From Arenimonas soli (GTDB lineage Bacteria; Pseudomonadota; Gammaproteobacteria; Xanthomonadales; Xanthomonadaceae): a DNA stretch of 64,000 nt. Where the stretch lies: NCBI RefSeq assembly GCF_014643775.1, contig NZ_BMKC01000001.1, positions 1,178,001 through 1,242,000 of the forward strand, given 5' to 3'. How positions within the stretch are numbered: position 1 is the first letter of the stretch; the number at the start of each line of letters is the position of its first letter. Shown here in pieces: positions 45,799 through 54,933 of the stretch. The notes beneath the pieces are model-generated. The model did no database searches and was not told the origin of the DNA. It saw nothing but the letters and a program-made list of their open reading frames with translations. Position numbers and translations under genes: made by a program.

Positions 45799-46764
45799 AT
45801 GAGCCGCCCGCGCTACCCCCAGCCACCTGCCTCTGAAATCACGCCCGAGCCGGTCTATCGTGCCCGGCGCCAGCTGATGGGCCTGGGCCTGGCCAGCCCG
45901 CTGCTGGCCCTGGCCGGCTGCGCCGGCGCCGAGGACGCCGCACCGTCCGCGGCACCGGCCGCCACCGATTCGGCCGACGGTTTCCGCACCAGCGAAACCC
46001 TGACCACCTGGCAGGACGCCACCACGTACAACAACTTCTACGAGTTCGGCACCGGCAAGGCCGATCCGGCGCGCAACGCCCACACGCTCAGGCCCGCGCC
46101 CTGGACCGTGGTGGTCAGCGGCGAGGCCGGGACCACCGGCACCTTCGCGCTTGAAGACCTGCTGCGACCGCACGCCGTGCAGGAGCGCATCTACCGCCTG
46201 CGCTGCGTCGAAGGCTGGTCCATGGTGCTGCCCTGGCAGGGCATACCGCTGGCCGAGGTGATCAGGCGATTCAATCCGAACTCGCGGGCGCGCTACGTCG
46301 CCTTCACCACCCTGGCCGAACCCGACCAGATGCCCGGCATCCGATACCCGGCGCTGGACTGGCCCTACCGCGAAGGCCTGCGCATGGACGAAGCGATGAA
46401 TCCGCTGACCCTGCTGGCCACCGGCCTGTATGGCAAGGACCTGCCCAACCAGAATGGCGCCCCGCTGCGCCTGGTCGTGCCCTGGAAGTATGGCTTCAAG
46501 AGCATCAAGTCCATCGTGCGCATCCACTTCACCGAACAAATGCCGGTGACCAGCTGGAACCAGTCGCAGCCCAATGAATATGGCTTCTATTCGAACGTGA
46601 ACCCGGACGTCGACCATCCACGCTGGAGCCAGGCCAGCGAACGCCGCATCGCCGGCGATGGCAACCGGGTGTTCGCCAACCGCATCGCCACCCTGCCCTT
46701 CAACGGCTACGGCGAGCAGGTCGCGTCCCTTTACCAAGGCATGGACCTGCGCAAGTGGTTCTAG
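45799..46764 (+). CDS. msrP: Periplasmic methionine sulfoxide reductase, molybdopterin subunit MsrP
   Basis: 321 residues from the ATG at 45799. A Tat-type signal ([21 protein letters not shown]) precedes the sulfite-oxidase fold. The molybdenum-ligating Cys is in [28 protein letters not shown] and the C-terminal DLRKWF also fit YedY. It reduces oxidised Met residues in envelope proteins, taking electrons from MsrQ, whose GTG start overlaps its last codons. Confidence 0.95.
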   Translation: MSRPRYPQPPASEITPEPVYRARRQLMGLGLASPLLALAGCAGAEDAAPSAAPAATDSADGFRTSETLTTWQDATTYNNFYEFGTGKADPARNAHTLRPAPWTVVVSGEAGTTGTFALEDLLRPHAVQERIYRLRCVEGWSMVLPWQGIPLAEVIRRFNPNSRARYVAFTTLAEPDQMPGIRYPALDWPYREGLRMDEAMNPLTLLATGLYGKDLPNQNGAPLRLVVPWKYGFKSIKSIVRIHFTEQMPVTSWNQSQPNEYGFYSNVNPDVDHPRWSQASERRIAGDGNRVFANRIATLPFNGYGEQVASLYQGMDLRKWF

Positions 46765-47375
46765 GAAAGCGCGGCATCGACTGGCGCTGGGTCGGGCTCA
46801 AGGCCCTGGCCCATGCGCTGGCGCTGCTGCCGCTGGCCCTGCTGGTGCGCGGCGTGGTGCACGACAGCCTGGGCGCCGACCCGGTGGCTGAAATCACCCA
46901 CGCCACCGGCACCTGGGCCCTGCGCCTGCTGCTGCTGGGCCTGGCGCTGACGCCGCTGCGTCGGCTGGCCGGGCAAGCCTGGCCCATCCGGTTCCGGCGA
47001 CTGGTCGGGCTGTATGCGTTCTTCTACGCCTGCCTGCACCTGGCGACCTGGCTGGTGCTGGACCTGGGCGGCTTCTGGATGCAGGTGTTCGACGACCTGG
47101 TCAAGCGCCCCTACATCATGCTGGGTTTCGCCGCATGGCTGTGCCTGCTGCCGCTGGCCGTCACGTCCACCCGCGGCTGGATGCGGCGGCTGGGCCGGCG
47201 CTGGGGCCAGCTGCACCGGCTTGTCTACGGCGCCGCTGCGCTGGCGGTGGCGCACTACCTGTGGCTGGTGAAAGTCGACCTGCGCGAACCGCTGGTGTAC
47301 GCGGCGATCCTGACGGTGTTGCTGGGGCTGCGCGGCTTCTGGCGCTGGCGCGGCCGCAGGGCTCAGGGCGCGTAG
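46755..47375 (+). CDS. msrQ: Heme-binding membrane subunit MsrQ
   Basis: 206 residues starting with GTG at 46755, 10 bases inside msrP. Six membrane helices with the ferric-reductase-like domain; His residues likely to bind heme b lie in [15 protein letters not shown] and [18 protein letters not shown]. It passes quinol electrons to MsrP. The stop overlaps the convergent FHA gene end by 13 bases. Confidence 0.93.
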   Translation: MVLGKRGIDWRWVGLKALAHALALLPLALLVRGVVHDSLGADPVAEITHATGTWALRLLLLGLALTPLRRLAGQAWPIRFRRLVGLYAFFYACLHLATWLVLDLGGFWMQVFDDLVKRPYIMLGFAAWLCLLPLAVTSTRGWMRRLGRRWGQLHRLVYGAAALAVAHYLWLVKVDLREPLVYAAILTVLLGLRGFWRWRGRRAQGA

Positions 47376-48229
47376 ACCAGCAGCATCGTCAGGGATGCCG
47401 CCAGGATCGTGGCCGCGGCGATAAGCCACCACAGGCTGTTGGGATCCCGCTCCCGGGGCGCATTGGGATCGGCCGGGTCTGCCGCCGGCGGCGGGTCCGG
47501 GGCCACCGGCACGTCCACGGCCCGCATGGTCTGGGTGTGCGGCGTCGCCGCCGACTTGCCCAGGCCCGCCTGGCCGCGCAGCGGCAGGCCCGGGGCCTCG
47601 AGCACGAAACGATGCTGTTCAATCACGACCTGGTCGCCCGGCGACAGCACGGCATCGGCCACCGGCACGCCATTGACCCAGGTGGCGTCCTTGCCCGGCG
47701 CCAGGGAACGCAGGATGACCCGGTCGCCGTGAAGTTCCACCACGGCGTGGCGTTCGGCCACCGCCGGGTCTTCGAGCCGGATGTCGGCCGCCGACGACCG
47801 GCCCAGGACCCGCGGATCGGTCAGCGTATGGCAGCGCCCGAAATGCGGGCCGCTGAGCCCACGAAGCACGACGCGCGAGGCGGCGACGCGCTGGGCGTCG
47901 CCCAGGCTGGCCGGGGCCGCGGACGGGATGCGCTGCTCGATGGCCGGCTGCTCGTCGCCCTTCACCACCACGCGCAGCTTGTCCAGGCAAACCAGGTCGC
48001 CCGGGCGCAGCTGGGCCAGCCTGGATACCGGGCGGGCATTGAGGTGGACGCCCGGCGCGCCATTGGGCACGCGCAGCCAGAGGCCGCGGCGATCGCTCAC
48101 GAAGCTGGCGTGGTGGGCGGCCAGGCCGCTGCCGGGCAGGCTGACCCGCAGCCCCGGGCGCGTGCCCACGGCCACTTCGCCCTGCAGGGGCACGCTGGGG
48201 TGTTCGCCATTGGGGAACGTCAGTTGCAT
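47363..48229 (-). CDS. Tandem FHA-domain membrane protein
   Basis: 288 residues. The N-terminal FHA-like domain is about 1-90 (GTRPGLRVSLPGSGLAAHHASF). A second, clearer FHA is about 125-215 (RVLGRSSAADIRLEDPAVAERHAVVEL, split across strands). A Pro/Asp-rich linker leads to one C-terminal helix ([20 protein letters not shown]). FHA domains bind phosphothreonine; no kinase is nearby. Partner unknown. Confidence 0.82.
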   Translation of the reverse strand: MQLTFPNGEHPSVPLQGEVAVGTRPGLRVSLPGSGLAAHHASFVSDRRGLWLRVPNGAPGVHLNARPVSRLAQLRPGDLVCLDKLRVVVKGDEQPAIEQRIPSAAPASLGDAQRVAASRVVLRGLSGPHFGRCHTLTDPRVLGRSSAADIRLEDPAVAERHAVVELHGDRVILRSLAPGKDATWVNGVPVADAVLSPGDQVVIEQHRFVLEAPGLPLRGQAGLGKSAATPHTQTMRAVDVPVAPDPPPAADPADPNAPRERDPNSLWWLIAAATILAASLTMLLVYAP

Positions 48230-48327
48230 CCGGCCTCCTCCGGCCGCGAATCTAGCATGGCCGTCGCGCCGGGCCTGCTTGGTGGATACGGCGAAGCCAA
48301 GCAGAATAGGCCGTCCAGGAGAAAGCC

Positions 48328-48603
48328 ATGTCCCATATCGACATCCAACGCAAACATTCTCGTCCGCTCAAGGAAGCCAAGGCCGCGATCGAACGGGTCG
48401 CCGAACACCTGGCCGAGAAGTTCGACGTCGAGTACGGCTGGGAGGGCAATACCCTGGCCTTCACCCGCGGCGGCGTCGACGGGCACATCGCCGTCACGGC
48501 CAAGGACGTGCACGTGACCGCCAAGCTCGGCTTCCTGCTGGGTGCGATCAAGGGTCCGATCGAGCGCGAGATCCACCAGTACCTCGACCGCGAGTTCGGT
48601 TAG
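48328..48603 (+). CDS. Polyhydroxyalkanoic acid system family protein (PHA_gran_rgn)
   Basis: 91 residues, opening MSHIDIQRKHSRPLKEAKAA, then VEYGWEGNTLAFTRGGVDGHI and KLGFLLGAIKGPIEREIH. This matches the small family found by polyhydroxyalkanoate granule genes in gammaproteobacteria. Exact role is not known. A phasin lies 2.2 kb downstream on the same strand; no PHA synthase is in the window. Confidence 0.85.
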   Translation: MSHIDIQRKHSRPLKEAKAAIERVAEHLAEKFDVEYGWEGNTLAFTRGGVDGHIAVTAKDVHVTAKLGFLLGAIKGPIEREIHQYLDREFG

Positions 48604-49321
48604 GGCCCGGATGGCCGAAGGGATCGGCGTGGCCGGCGAACAGCCGGCGCGAGGCCTCGCGCTCACGGTGGCCAATGGCTTCCAGGAAGTCGCCGGCACC
48701 CCCCAGGGCGTCGAAGGCCCCGAAACCGCGCTCCAGGAACCCCTGCAGCTCGGACAGCCCGGCCGCCCTGGCCGGGAAACGCGATGCCCGCAGGATCTTG
48801 TAGACGCCGTGTTTTTTCACCGCCGCGTCCAGGGTCCAGCCCACGCCCAGGATCAGTTCGATCTGCCGGCGGCGGAGCCGGGGGCAGCCCACGGCGCGGT
48901 AGGCCTGGCCATAGTCGGCCAACGTGATCGGGGCGCCCGGACGCCGGCGTGCGGCCAGTTGCTGGGCCATGCGCAGGTCGAAGGCGTGGCTGAGCACGGC
49001 CAGGCCGATGGCGTCGGCCGCGGCCACCAGCAGGGTGTCGGGCAGCAGCCGCGACATCAGCGGCATCACCTTGGCGACGTCGCGGTCGCGGCCGGAAAAG
49101 TCCCGCTCGCCGTAGAGGTCGGTCAGGAAGAACTCCGCCGCCGGGCGCATGCGGGCGTTGTCCTTGAAGTCGGTGAAACTCTCGGACAGGCGCCGCGCCT
49201 GCCAGGCCTGCAGGGCCTGCAGCTGCGGCAGCCGGTTGCGCGGGTCGCGCACCGGGTCGTTGACGGCCTTTTGCCAGGCCAGCCGTTTCGCCAGGCGCTG
49301 GCGCAGCAGGACCTGGCTCAT
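48548..49321 (-). CDS. Conserved hypothetical protein (FFLTDLYG family)
   Basis: 257 residues, mostly helical. Conserved-looking core includes DNARMRPAAEFFLTDLYGERDFSGRD and LMSRLLPDTLLVAAADAIGLA (given in pieces). I recall relatives across proteobacteria without assigned function. The last about 18 codons overlap the convergent PHA_gran_rgn gene by 56 bases, and the tail there is low-complexity. Confidence 0.7.
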   Translation of the reverse strand: MSQVLLRQRLAKRLAWQKAVNDPVRDPRNRLPQLQALQAWQARRLSESFTDFKDNARMRPAAEFFLTDLYGERDFSGRDRDVAKVMPLMSRLLPDTLLVAAADAIGLAVLSHAFDLRMAQQLAARRRPGAPITLADYGQAYRAVGCPRLRRRQIELILGVGWTLDAAVKKHGVYKILRASRFPARAAGLSELQGFLERGFGAFDALGGAGDFLEAIGHREREASRRLFAGHADPFGHPGPNRTRGRGTGGSRARSDP

Positions 49322-49430
49322 CGGGCGGTGCCCGGACGGGGGCCGGAGGCCGGGAAATGGAGGCGGTTCACACTGGGCAGGGTATTCATGCGGCTACAAT
49401 CGCCGCGCCATACAAGGATGATTCCATAGC

Positions 49431-50705
49431 ATGCTCGTTCTGCAGCCAGCCCGGAAGCGCCAACCGCCCAGCCAGCGCCGCATCGGCCTGGCCATTGCCG
49501 GCGGCGGGCCGATCGGCGGCATGTACGAACTGGGCGCCCTGCGGGCGCTGGACGTCGCCATCGAGGGCCTGGACCTGACCCGGCTCGACGTTTACGTGGG
49601 CGTCAGCTCCGGCGCCTTCCTGGCCGCGGGCCTGGCCAACCGGCTCGACACCGCGGAGATGTGCCGGATCTTCATCAGCGGCGACAGCGACCAGGTGAAG
49701 TTCCACCCGCAGATGTTCCTGCGCCCGGCCTTCATGGAATACGTGCGCCGGGCGTCCTCGGTTCCCCGGCTGGCCTTCGACTGGTGGAAGGACCTGCTGA
49801 CCGACCCCACCGGTTCGCACTTGAGCGAACTGGTCGGCCGCTTCGGCGGGGCCATCCCGACCGGACTGTTCGACAACCGCGGCATCGAAAGCTTCCTGCG
49901 CAAGGTCTTCACCATGCGCGGCCGCAGCAACGACTTCCGTGAACTGGCCGCAAAGCTCTACGTGGTGGCGGTGGACCTCGACAGCGGCGAAGCGGTGCGC
50001 TTCGGCGGCCCGGGCTGGGACGACGTCAGCATCTCGCGCGCGGTGCAGGCCAGTTCGGCCCTGCCCGGCCTGTACCCGCCGGTGGACATCCGCGGCCATC
50101 ACTTCGTCGACGGCGCGCTGCGCCGCACGATGCATGCCTCCACGGTGCTCGACCACGGCATCGACCTGATGCTGGGCGTCAATCCCTTCGTGCCCTTCAA
50201 CGCCAAGACCGCCGGGCGCCCGCCCGAGGGCATGAACATGATCAGCGAAGGTGGCCTGCCGGTGGTGCTGTCGCAGACCTTCCGCACCCTGCTGCAGTCG
50301 CGCATGCGCGTTGGGCTGGAAAAATACGCCGAACGCTACCCGGACGTGGACCAGGTGGTGTTCGAGCCCAACGAGGACGACGGCGAGATGTTCTTCACCA
50401 ACGTCTTCAGCTACTCCTCGCGCCAGCGCGTTTGCGAGCACGCCTTTCGTTCGACCCTCAACGACCTGCGCCGCCGTCGCGCCGAACTGGCGCCGGTGCT
50501 GGCCCGGCACGGCCTGCAGCTGCGCGCCGGAATCCTTGATGATCCCGGCGTTTCGATCATGGACGACCTGGGCACGCCGCCGCGGCCGACCGAAGCCACC
50601 GCGCGCCTGCGCCGGGCCCTGGACGACGTCGACCTGGTGGTCCGCGAACGCCAGCCCGGCGCGCGGGCCAAGGGTGGACGCCAGGCCGGCAACCGCCGAC
50701 GCTGA
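49431..50705 (+). CDS. Patatin-like phospholipase / lipid hydrolase
   Basis: 424 residues. Patatin features are RIGLAIAGGGPIGGMYELGAL (oxyanion hole), GVSSGAFLAAG (Ser nucleophile) and HFVDGALRRT (Asp dyad). The C-terminal part is helical. With PHA_gran_rgn and phasin as neighbours it may act on lipid or PHA granules. It begins 110 bases after the divergent hypothetical gene. Confidence 0.88.
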   Translation: MLVLQPARKRQPPSQRRIGLAIAGGGPIGGMYELGALRALDVAIEGLDLTRLDVYVGVSSGAFLAAGLANRLDTAEMCRIFISGDSDQVKFHPQMFLRPAFMEYVRRASSVPRLAFDWWKDLLTDPTGSHLSELVGRFGGAIPTGLFDNRGIESFLRKVFTMRGRSNDFRELAAKLYVVAVDLDSGEAVRFGGPGWDDVSISRAVQASSALPGLYPPVDIRGHHFVDGALRRTMHASTVLDHGIDLMLGVNPFVPFNAKTAGRPPEGMNMISEGGLPVVLSQTFRTLLQSRMRVGLEKYAERYPDVDQVVFEPNEDDGEMFFTNVFSYSSRQRVCEHAFRSTLNDLRRRRAELAPVLARHGLQLRAGILDDPGVSIMDDLGTPPRPTEATARLRRALDDVDLVVRERQPGARAKGGRQAGNRRR

Positions 50706-50824
50706 AGGCCAGGGCGACACCGCCCGGACGGCGCGCCGCCAATGGTGTGAAAACTCTAGACACAAGGCCCAGATTGGGGCCACTCGGCACTCGTGCCCAA
50801 ACCGAACAGATGGAGTAACGCAGC

Positions 50825-51514
50825 ATGGCCAAGCTCAAGAAGAACGCCCGCGCCAAGGCCTCGCCCAAGCGCAAGCCGTCCGCCGCTTCCGCCGCCGACC
50901 TGCAGGCCCGCGCCGAGCAGGTGTCGCGTTCGATCGTCGGCTCCGCCCAGCAGATCTGGATGGCCGGCATGGGTGCCTTCCACCGCGCCCAGGGCGAAGG
51001 TTCGAAGCTGTTCGAAGCGCTGGTCCACGAGGGCATGAGCATCGAGCAGAACACCCGCAAGCTGGCCACCGGCAGCGTCGACGCCGTGCGTGACGCCGTC
51101 GAGGACCGCGTCGGCGTGGTGCGCGAACGCGCCGTGGACACCTGGGACCGCCTCGAGAAGGTGTTCGAGGACCGCGTCCAGCGCGCCCTCAACCGCCTTG
51201 GCGTGCCCGGCCGCGAGGACCTGGCCGAACTGAACCAGCGCGTACATGAACTCAACGGCGAGCTGCGCAAGCTGTCCCGCCCGGCGGCGAAGTCCGGTGC
51301 CGGCAAGGCCCCGGCCACCCGCAAGCCGGCCGCGAAGAAGGCTGGCAAGAAGGCCGCCAAGCCGGCCGCCCGCAAGCCCGCCGCGAAGAAGGCCGGCAAG
51401 CCGGCGCGCAAGTCCGCCCCGGCCAAGGCCACGCGCAAGCCCGCCAAGGCCGCCAGCAAGCGCCGCCTGCCCAAGGCCCCGAAGCCGGTCGCCCCGCAGG
51501 CGCCGAGCGCCTGA
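50825..51514 (+). CDS. Phasin family PHA granule-associated protein with histone-like tail
   Basis: 229 residues. The phasin helix (about 28-150, QVSRSIVGSAQQIWMAGMGAF and FEDRVQRALNRLGVP) coats polyhydroxyalkanoate granules. The tail (about 155-229) is Ala/Lys/Pro-rich with repeated KKAGKKAAKPAARKPAAKKA-type units, like PhaF, which binds DNA and partitions granules. A hairpin region follows the stop. Confidence 0.92.
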   Translation: MAKLKKNARAKASPKRKPSAASAADLQARAEQVSRSIVGSAQQIWMAGMGAFHRAQGEGSKLFEALVHEGMSIEQNTRKLATGSVDAVRDAVEDRVGVVRERAVDTWDRLEKVFEDRVQRALNRLGVPGREDLAELNQRVHELNGELRKLSRPAAKSGAGKAPATRKPAAKKAGKKAAKPAARKPAAKKAGKPARKSAPAKATRKPAKAASKRRLPKAPKPVAPQAPSA

Positions 51515-51522
51515 CCCCCTTC

Positions 51523-51587
51523 CCGTCCGCCAGCCAGCTCGGGAAACCGCACGCTCCCTCCCCTTGCGGCTCCCGGCTGGCGGACGG
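51523..51587. repeat. Long inverted repeat after the phasin gene
   Basis: CCGTCCGCCAGCC (51523-51535) is the perfect complement of GGCTGGCGGACGG (51575-51587), enclosing 39 bases that hold a further imperfect stem. It begins 8 bases after the phasin stop. It may stabilise the phasin mRNA or belong to a small RNA. Confidence 0.7.
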
Positions 51588-51601
51588 AATCAGATGACCT
51601 T

Positions 51602-51628
51602 CGGGCCCGGCACTGCCGGGCCCGTCGC
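51602..51628 (+). terminator. Probable terminator downstream of phasin
   Basis: CGGGCCCGG (51602-51610) pairs with CCGGGCCCG (51616-51624) over a short loop; TCGCGTTTT follows, so the T run is weak. It ends the phasin transcript about 80 bases before the Mrr-like gene. Confidence 0.65.
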
Positions 51629-51705
51629 GTTTTGGCGGCCATTGCCCCCGGCTTTCCGCGTTATCCTCTTGCACCCTGCCCGCCCCCCTGAATCGGAGTG
51701 ACCGG

Positions 51706-52779
51706 ATGTTCGGCCTCAGCCCCCTCGTAGCCGCCCTTGTCGTCACCATTGCCGCGCTGGTCGGCAGCACCTGGTGGTTCGGCGTACACCGCCGTCGCCT
51801 GGCCGAAACCCAGGTCGGCATCCAGGCGCTGGCCGGCATGAAGTGGCGTGAATGCGCCGGCCTCGTGCTCCAGGCCATGGAAGAGAAGGGCTACAAGGAA
51901 CTGCCCTCGAGCCGCCAGCCTGGCGACGGCGGCGCGGAGTTCCTGCTGGTCAAGGGCGACGAACGCTGCCTTCTGGGCTACAAGCACGGCACCGCCTACC
52001 GGCTGGGCGAGGCCAACGTCCGTGACTTCGCCAACGCCGTGCAGTTGCAGGGCGCCACCAGCGGCATGCTGGTGACCCTGGGCAGCGCCGAAGGCTTCGC
52101 CCGCGACCTGGCGCGCCGCTACGGCGTCGACCTCACCGATGGCCGCAGCCTCTGGCCGCAGGTGGAGCCCTTCGCGGCGCCGCAGATGGTGCTGGCGATC
52201 CGCGAACAGGCCGCCAGTGAGATCCGCAAGGGCCAGCGCCTGGGCATCTTCGCCAGCGTGGTGCTGGGCCTGCTGGTGTTCGCCGCCGGCTACGCCATGC
52301 AGCCCGGCGAACCCGACGCCATGGTCGGCACGCCGGCCAGCACGCCCGAAAACACGAGCCCCGCCGCGACCGCGGCCGGCACCGAAGGGCCCGCGAACGA
52401 AGCCGCCGGCGAAACTTCAGCCGCGTCGGCGGGCGAACCCGAGGCCCCGGTGTCGCGTTTCACCGACCAGGCTTCGCGCGACGCCGAAGGCGCGCTGCGC
52501 GAGCTCGAGGAGGTGGCCAGGCTGACCGAACAGCAGCGCATCGAACGCCGCCTCGCCGCCGCCGCCGAAGTCGGCGAACTGGACGCAGCCGAACACGCCA
52601 ACTGGTCCACCCAGTCGACCCTGGTGATCCGGATGAGCCGGGCCGACGGCATCGACACCGGCCTGGTCAACGAGGCCTGCGCCGTGCTCGTGCAGTACGA
52701 AGAGCTGCGCTACACCCGCCTGCAGCTCGAGCCCCCGGCCGGCACTGCCGGCCAGGTGCGCTGGAGGCAGTGCCAGTAG
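51706..52779 (+). CDS. Membrane protein with Mrr-like restriction-endonuclease fold
   Basis: 357 residues. A membrane helix (about 5-25) leads into a region (about 40-150) like the Mrr catalytic domain: MKWRECAGLVLQAMEEKGY, QPGDGGAEFLL, RCLLGYKHG and LVTLGSAEGFARDLARR. The metal site is altered: Asp of GGxD reads Glu, and QxK reads GYK. A second helix (about 185-202) is followed by a Thr/Ala/Pro linker and a short C-terminal domain. It may be a catalytically degenerate envelope protein rather than a restriction enzyme. Confidence 0.7.
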   Translation: MFGLSPLVAALVVTIAALVGSTWWFGVHRRRLAETQVGIQALAGMKWRECAGLVLQAMEEKGYKELPSSRQPGDGGAEFLLVKGDERCLLGYKHGTAYRLGEANVRDFANAVQLQGATSGMLVTLGSAEGFARDLARRYGVDLTDGRSLWPQVEPFAAPQMVLAIREQAASEIRKGQRLGIFASVVLGLLVFAAGYAMQPGEPDAMVGTPASTPENTSPAATAAGTEGPANEAAGETSAASAGEPEAPVSRFTDQASRDAEGALRELEEVARLTEQQRIERRLAAAAEVGELDAAEHANWSTQSTLVIRMSRADGIDTGLVNEACAVLVQYEELRYTRLQLEPPAGTAGQVRWRQCQ

Positions 52780-52782
52780 GTG

Positions 52783-54771
52783 CTACCAGTGCACGCCGCG
52801 CATCAGCGCGGCGAAGGCCACCTGTTCGTTGGTCGGCTTCTCGTCCCTGAGCGCCTTGCGGTCGCCCTTGGCCGCGGCCGAGTCCGGGAACATCTCGAAC
52901 GCGGTATTCATGATCACTTCGTAGGCCTTGGGCGCGACGGCGTTGAGCGTGGCGGCGAAGATGCCCATGCGGGTGGCCACGCGACTGGGCCGCTCGATGA
53001 TCGCCTTCACCACCAGGTCGGCGGCCTCTTCGGGCGTCAGCGTCGGCACCGACTCGTACATCTTGGTCGGGGCGATCATCGGGGTTTTCACCAGCGGCAT
53101 GTTGACCGTGGTGAAGGCGATGTTCTTGCCGCTGAACTCGGCCTGGGCGCAGCGACTGAAGGCATCGAGCGCCGCCTTGGACGCCACGTAGGCCGAAAAG
53201 CGCGGTGAGCTGGCCAGCACGCCGATGGAGCTGATGTTGACCACGTGGCCCTTGCGGCGCTGGGTCATGGCCGGCAGGAAGCCCATGATCAGGCGCAGGC
53301 AGCCGAAGTAGTTCAGCTGCATCGTGCGCTCGTAGTCATGGAAGCGGTCGTAGCTGAGCTCGACCGACCGGCGGATGGACCGGCCGGCATTGTTGACCAG
53401 GATGTCCACCGCCTTGTGCTCGGCCAGCACCGTGGCCACCAGCTTGTCGCAGCTGGCCAGGTCGGTCAGGTCGCAGGTATAGGCCCAGCATTTGCCGCCG
53501 GCGGCGAGGATTTCGTCGCGGGTGGAGAACAGCTCTTCTTCGCCGCGCGCGACGATGATCACCTTCGCACCCGCCTCGGCGACCTTGATCGCCGTGGCCT
53601 TGCCGATGCCCGAGGAACCGCCGGTGATCAGCACCACCTTGCCCGTCACGTGGCCACGCAGGGTGCGGTCGACGAACAGGTCGGGGTCGAGGTGGCGCTC
53701 CCAGTAGTCCCAGATGCGCCAGGCATAGGAGTCGAGGTCCGGCACCGAGATCTTGCTGCCCTTGAGCGCACGCTCGACCACGCGGGTGTCGAACTTGGTC
53801 GGGTAGGTGATGAAGGACAGGGTGGCCGGCGGCAGCTTCAGGTCGCGCAGCAGCATCGCCGTGAAACGCTTGACCGGCGGCAGGTTGGTGACCGCGTTGC
53901 GCACCGCGCCGGGCACCACCGCCAGCATGCGCGCGTCCAGGCGCATGGTCATCTCGGGCGCGTGCGCGGCGCGGCAGAAGGTGTTCATCAGCTCGCCAAA
54001 GCGCTTGGGGTCCGGGTCGACCAGGTGGAAACACTGGCCATCGAGCCCGCGCTTGTGGGCGATGTGGTCCATGGCGTCGGCGACGAAGTCCACCGGCACC
54101 ACGTTGATGCGCCCGCCTTCGATGCCCAGGGTCGGCACCCACTGCGGCAGCGCCTGGCGCATCTTCTTGACCAGGGTGAACAGGTAATACGGGCCGTCGA
54201 TCTTGTCCATTTCGCCGGTCTTGGAATGGCCGATGACCATCGACGGGCGGTAGATGCGGAACGGCACCTTGCACTCCTTGCGCACGATGCCCTCGGACTC
54301 GTGCTTGGTGCGCAGGTAGGGGTCGCGCAGGCCTTCGGCTTCCTCGAACATGTCCTCGCGGAACACGCCGGGGTACAGGCCGGCGGCCGCGATCGAACTG
54401 GTGTGGTGGAAACAGCCGGCCTTGATGGCCGCCGCCAGCTCGATGGCGTGGCGGGTGCCGTCGATGTTGGCCACCTGCTGGGAGGCGGCGTCGGCGGACA
54501 GGTCGTAGATGGCGGCCAGGTGGAAGAAGTGCTTCACCTTGCCCGACAGCGCCTTCACCTTGGCCGGGGCCAGCCCCAGCCTGGGCTTGGACAGGTCGCC
54601 GGCGACCAAGACGATGCGCTTGCGGTCCCAGCCCATCGAGCTGGCGATCGCCTCGAGCTTCTTCTCCGAGCCCTTGCGCACCAGGACGTGGATCGTGCCC
54701 TTGCGCTTGAGCAGGTTGCTGACCAGGTAGCGCCCGATGAAACCCGTGGCGCCCGTTACGAAATAAGACAT
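52783..54771 (-). CDS. Two-domain fatty acyl-CoA reductase (Marinobacter FACoAR-like)
   Basis: 662 residues, two NAD(P)-binding domains. The first (1-about 370) is an extended SDR: FVTGATGFIGRYLVSNLL, FHLAAIYDLSADAA, HHTSSIAAAGLYPGVF, YLRTKHESEGIV, and FRIYRPSMVIGHSKTGEMDK. The second (about 375-662) is a classical SDR: VLITGGSSGIGKATAIK, NNAGRSIRRS, NISSIGVLASSPRFSAYVAS. Length and motifs match the Marinobacter enzyme that reduces acyl-CoA to fatty alcohol for wax esters. It is divergent from an acyl-CoA-binding protein gene. Confidence 0.85.
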   Translation of the reverse strand: MSYFVTGATGFIGRYLVSNLLKRKGTIHVLVRKGSEKKLEAIASSMGWDRKRIVLVAGDLSKPRLGLAPAKVKALSGKVKHFFHLAAIYDLSADAASQQVANIDGTRHAIELAAAIKAGCFHHTSSIAAAGLYPGVFREDMFEEAEGLRDPYLRTKHESEGIVRKECKVPFRIYRPSMVIGHSKTGEMDKIDGPYYLFTLVKKMRQALPQWVPTLGIEGGRINVVPVDFVADAMDHIAHKRGLDGQCFHLVDPDPKRFGELMNTFCRAAHAPEMTMRLDARMLAVVPGAVRNAVTNLPPVKRFTAMLLRDLKLPPATLSFITYPTKFDTRVVERALKGSKISVPDLDSYAWRIWDYWERHLDPDLFVDRTLRGHVTGKVVLITGGSSGIGKATAIKVAEAGAKVIIVARGEEELFSTRDEILAAGGKCWAYTCDLTDLASCDKLVATVLAEHKAVDILVNNAGRSIRRSVELSYDRFHDYERTMQLNYFGCLRLIMGFLPAMTQRRKGHVVNISSIGVLASSPRFSAYVASKAALDAFSRCAQAEFSGKNIAFTTVNMPLVKTPMIAPTKMYESVPTLTPEEAADLVVKAIIERPSRVATRMGIFAATLNAVAPKAYEVIMNTAFEMFPDSAAAKGDRKALRDEKPTNEQVAFAALMRGVHW

Positions 54772-54864
54772 GACCTCTCCCCTGCCCTTGACCCCGGGAC
54801 CGGCCCGAAGCGGCCGGCGATGGGGCTAAGTTGCCAGAGCCCGGCGCGGGCGGCAAACCCCGCG

Positions 54865-54903
54865 TTGAACTTCAATTGAACTTCCCTTGGGGCCGTGTTA
54901 TCA
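54865..54903 (+). promoter_or_regulatory. Candidate operator and promoter of the acbP-tetR genes
   Basis: TTGAACTTC occurs twice, at 54865-54873 and 54876-54884, a spacing of 11 bases (one DNA turn), and a perfect palindrome TTCAATTGAA lies at 54871-54880. The second repeat's TTGAAC can serve as a -35 box with TTATCA (54898-54903) as -10, spacer 16. The nearby TetR protein is the natural candidate to bind here and to control both directions. Confidence 0.55.
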
Positions 54904-54933
54904 CCGGGGCTTCGATTGCGGGGATCCAAGACC

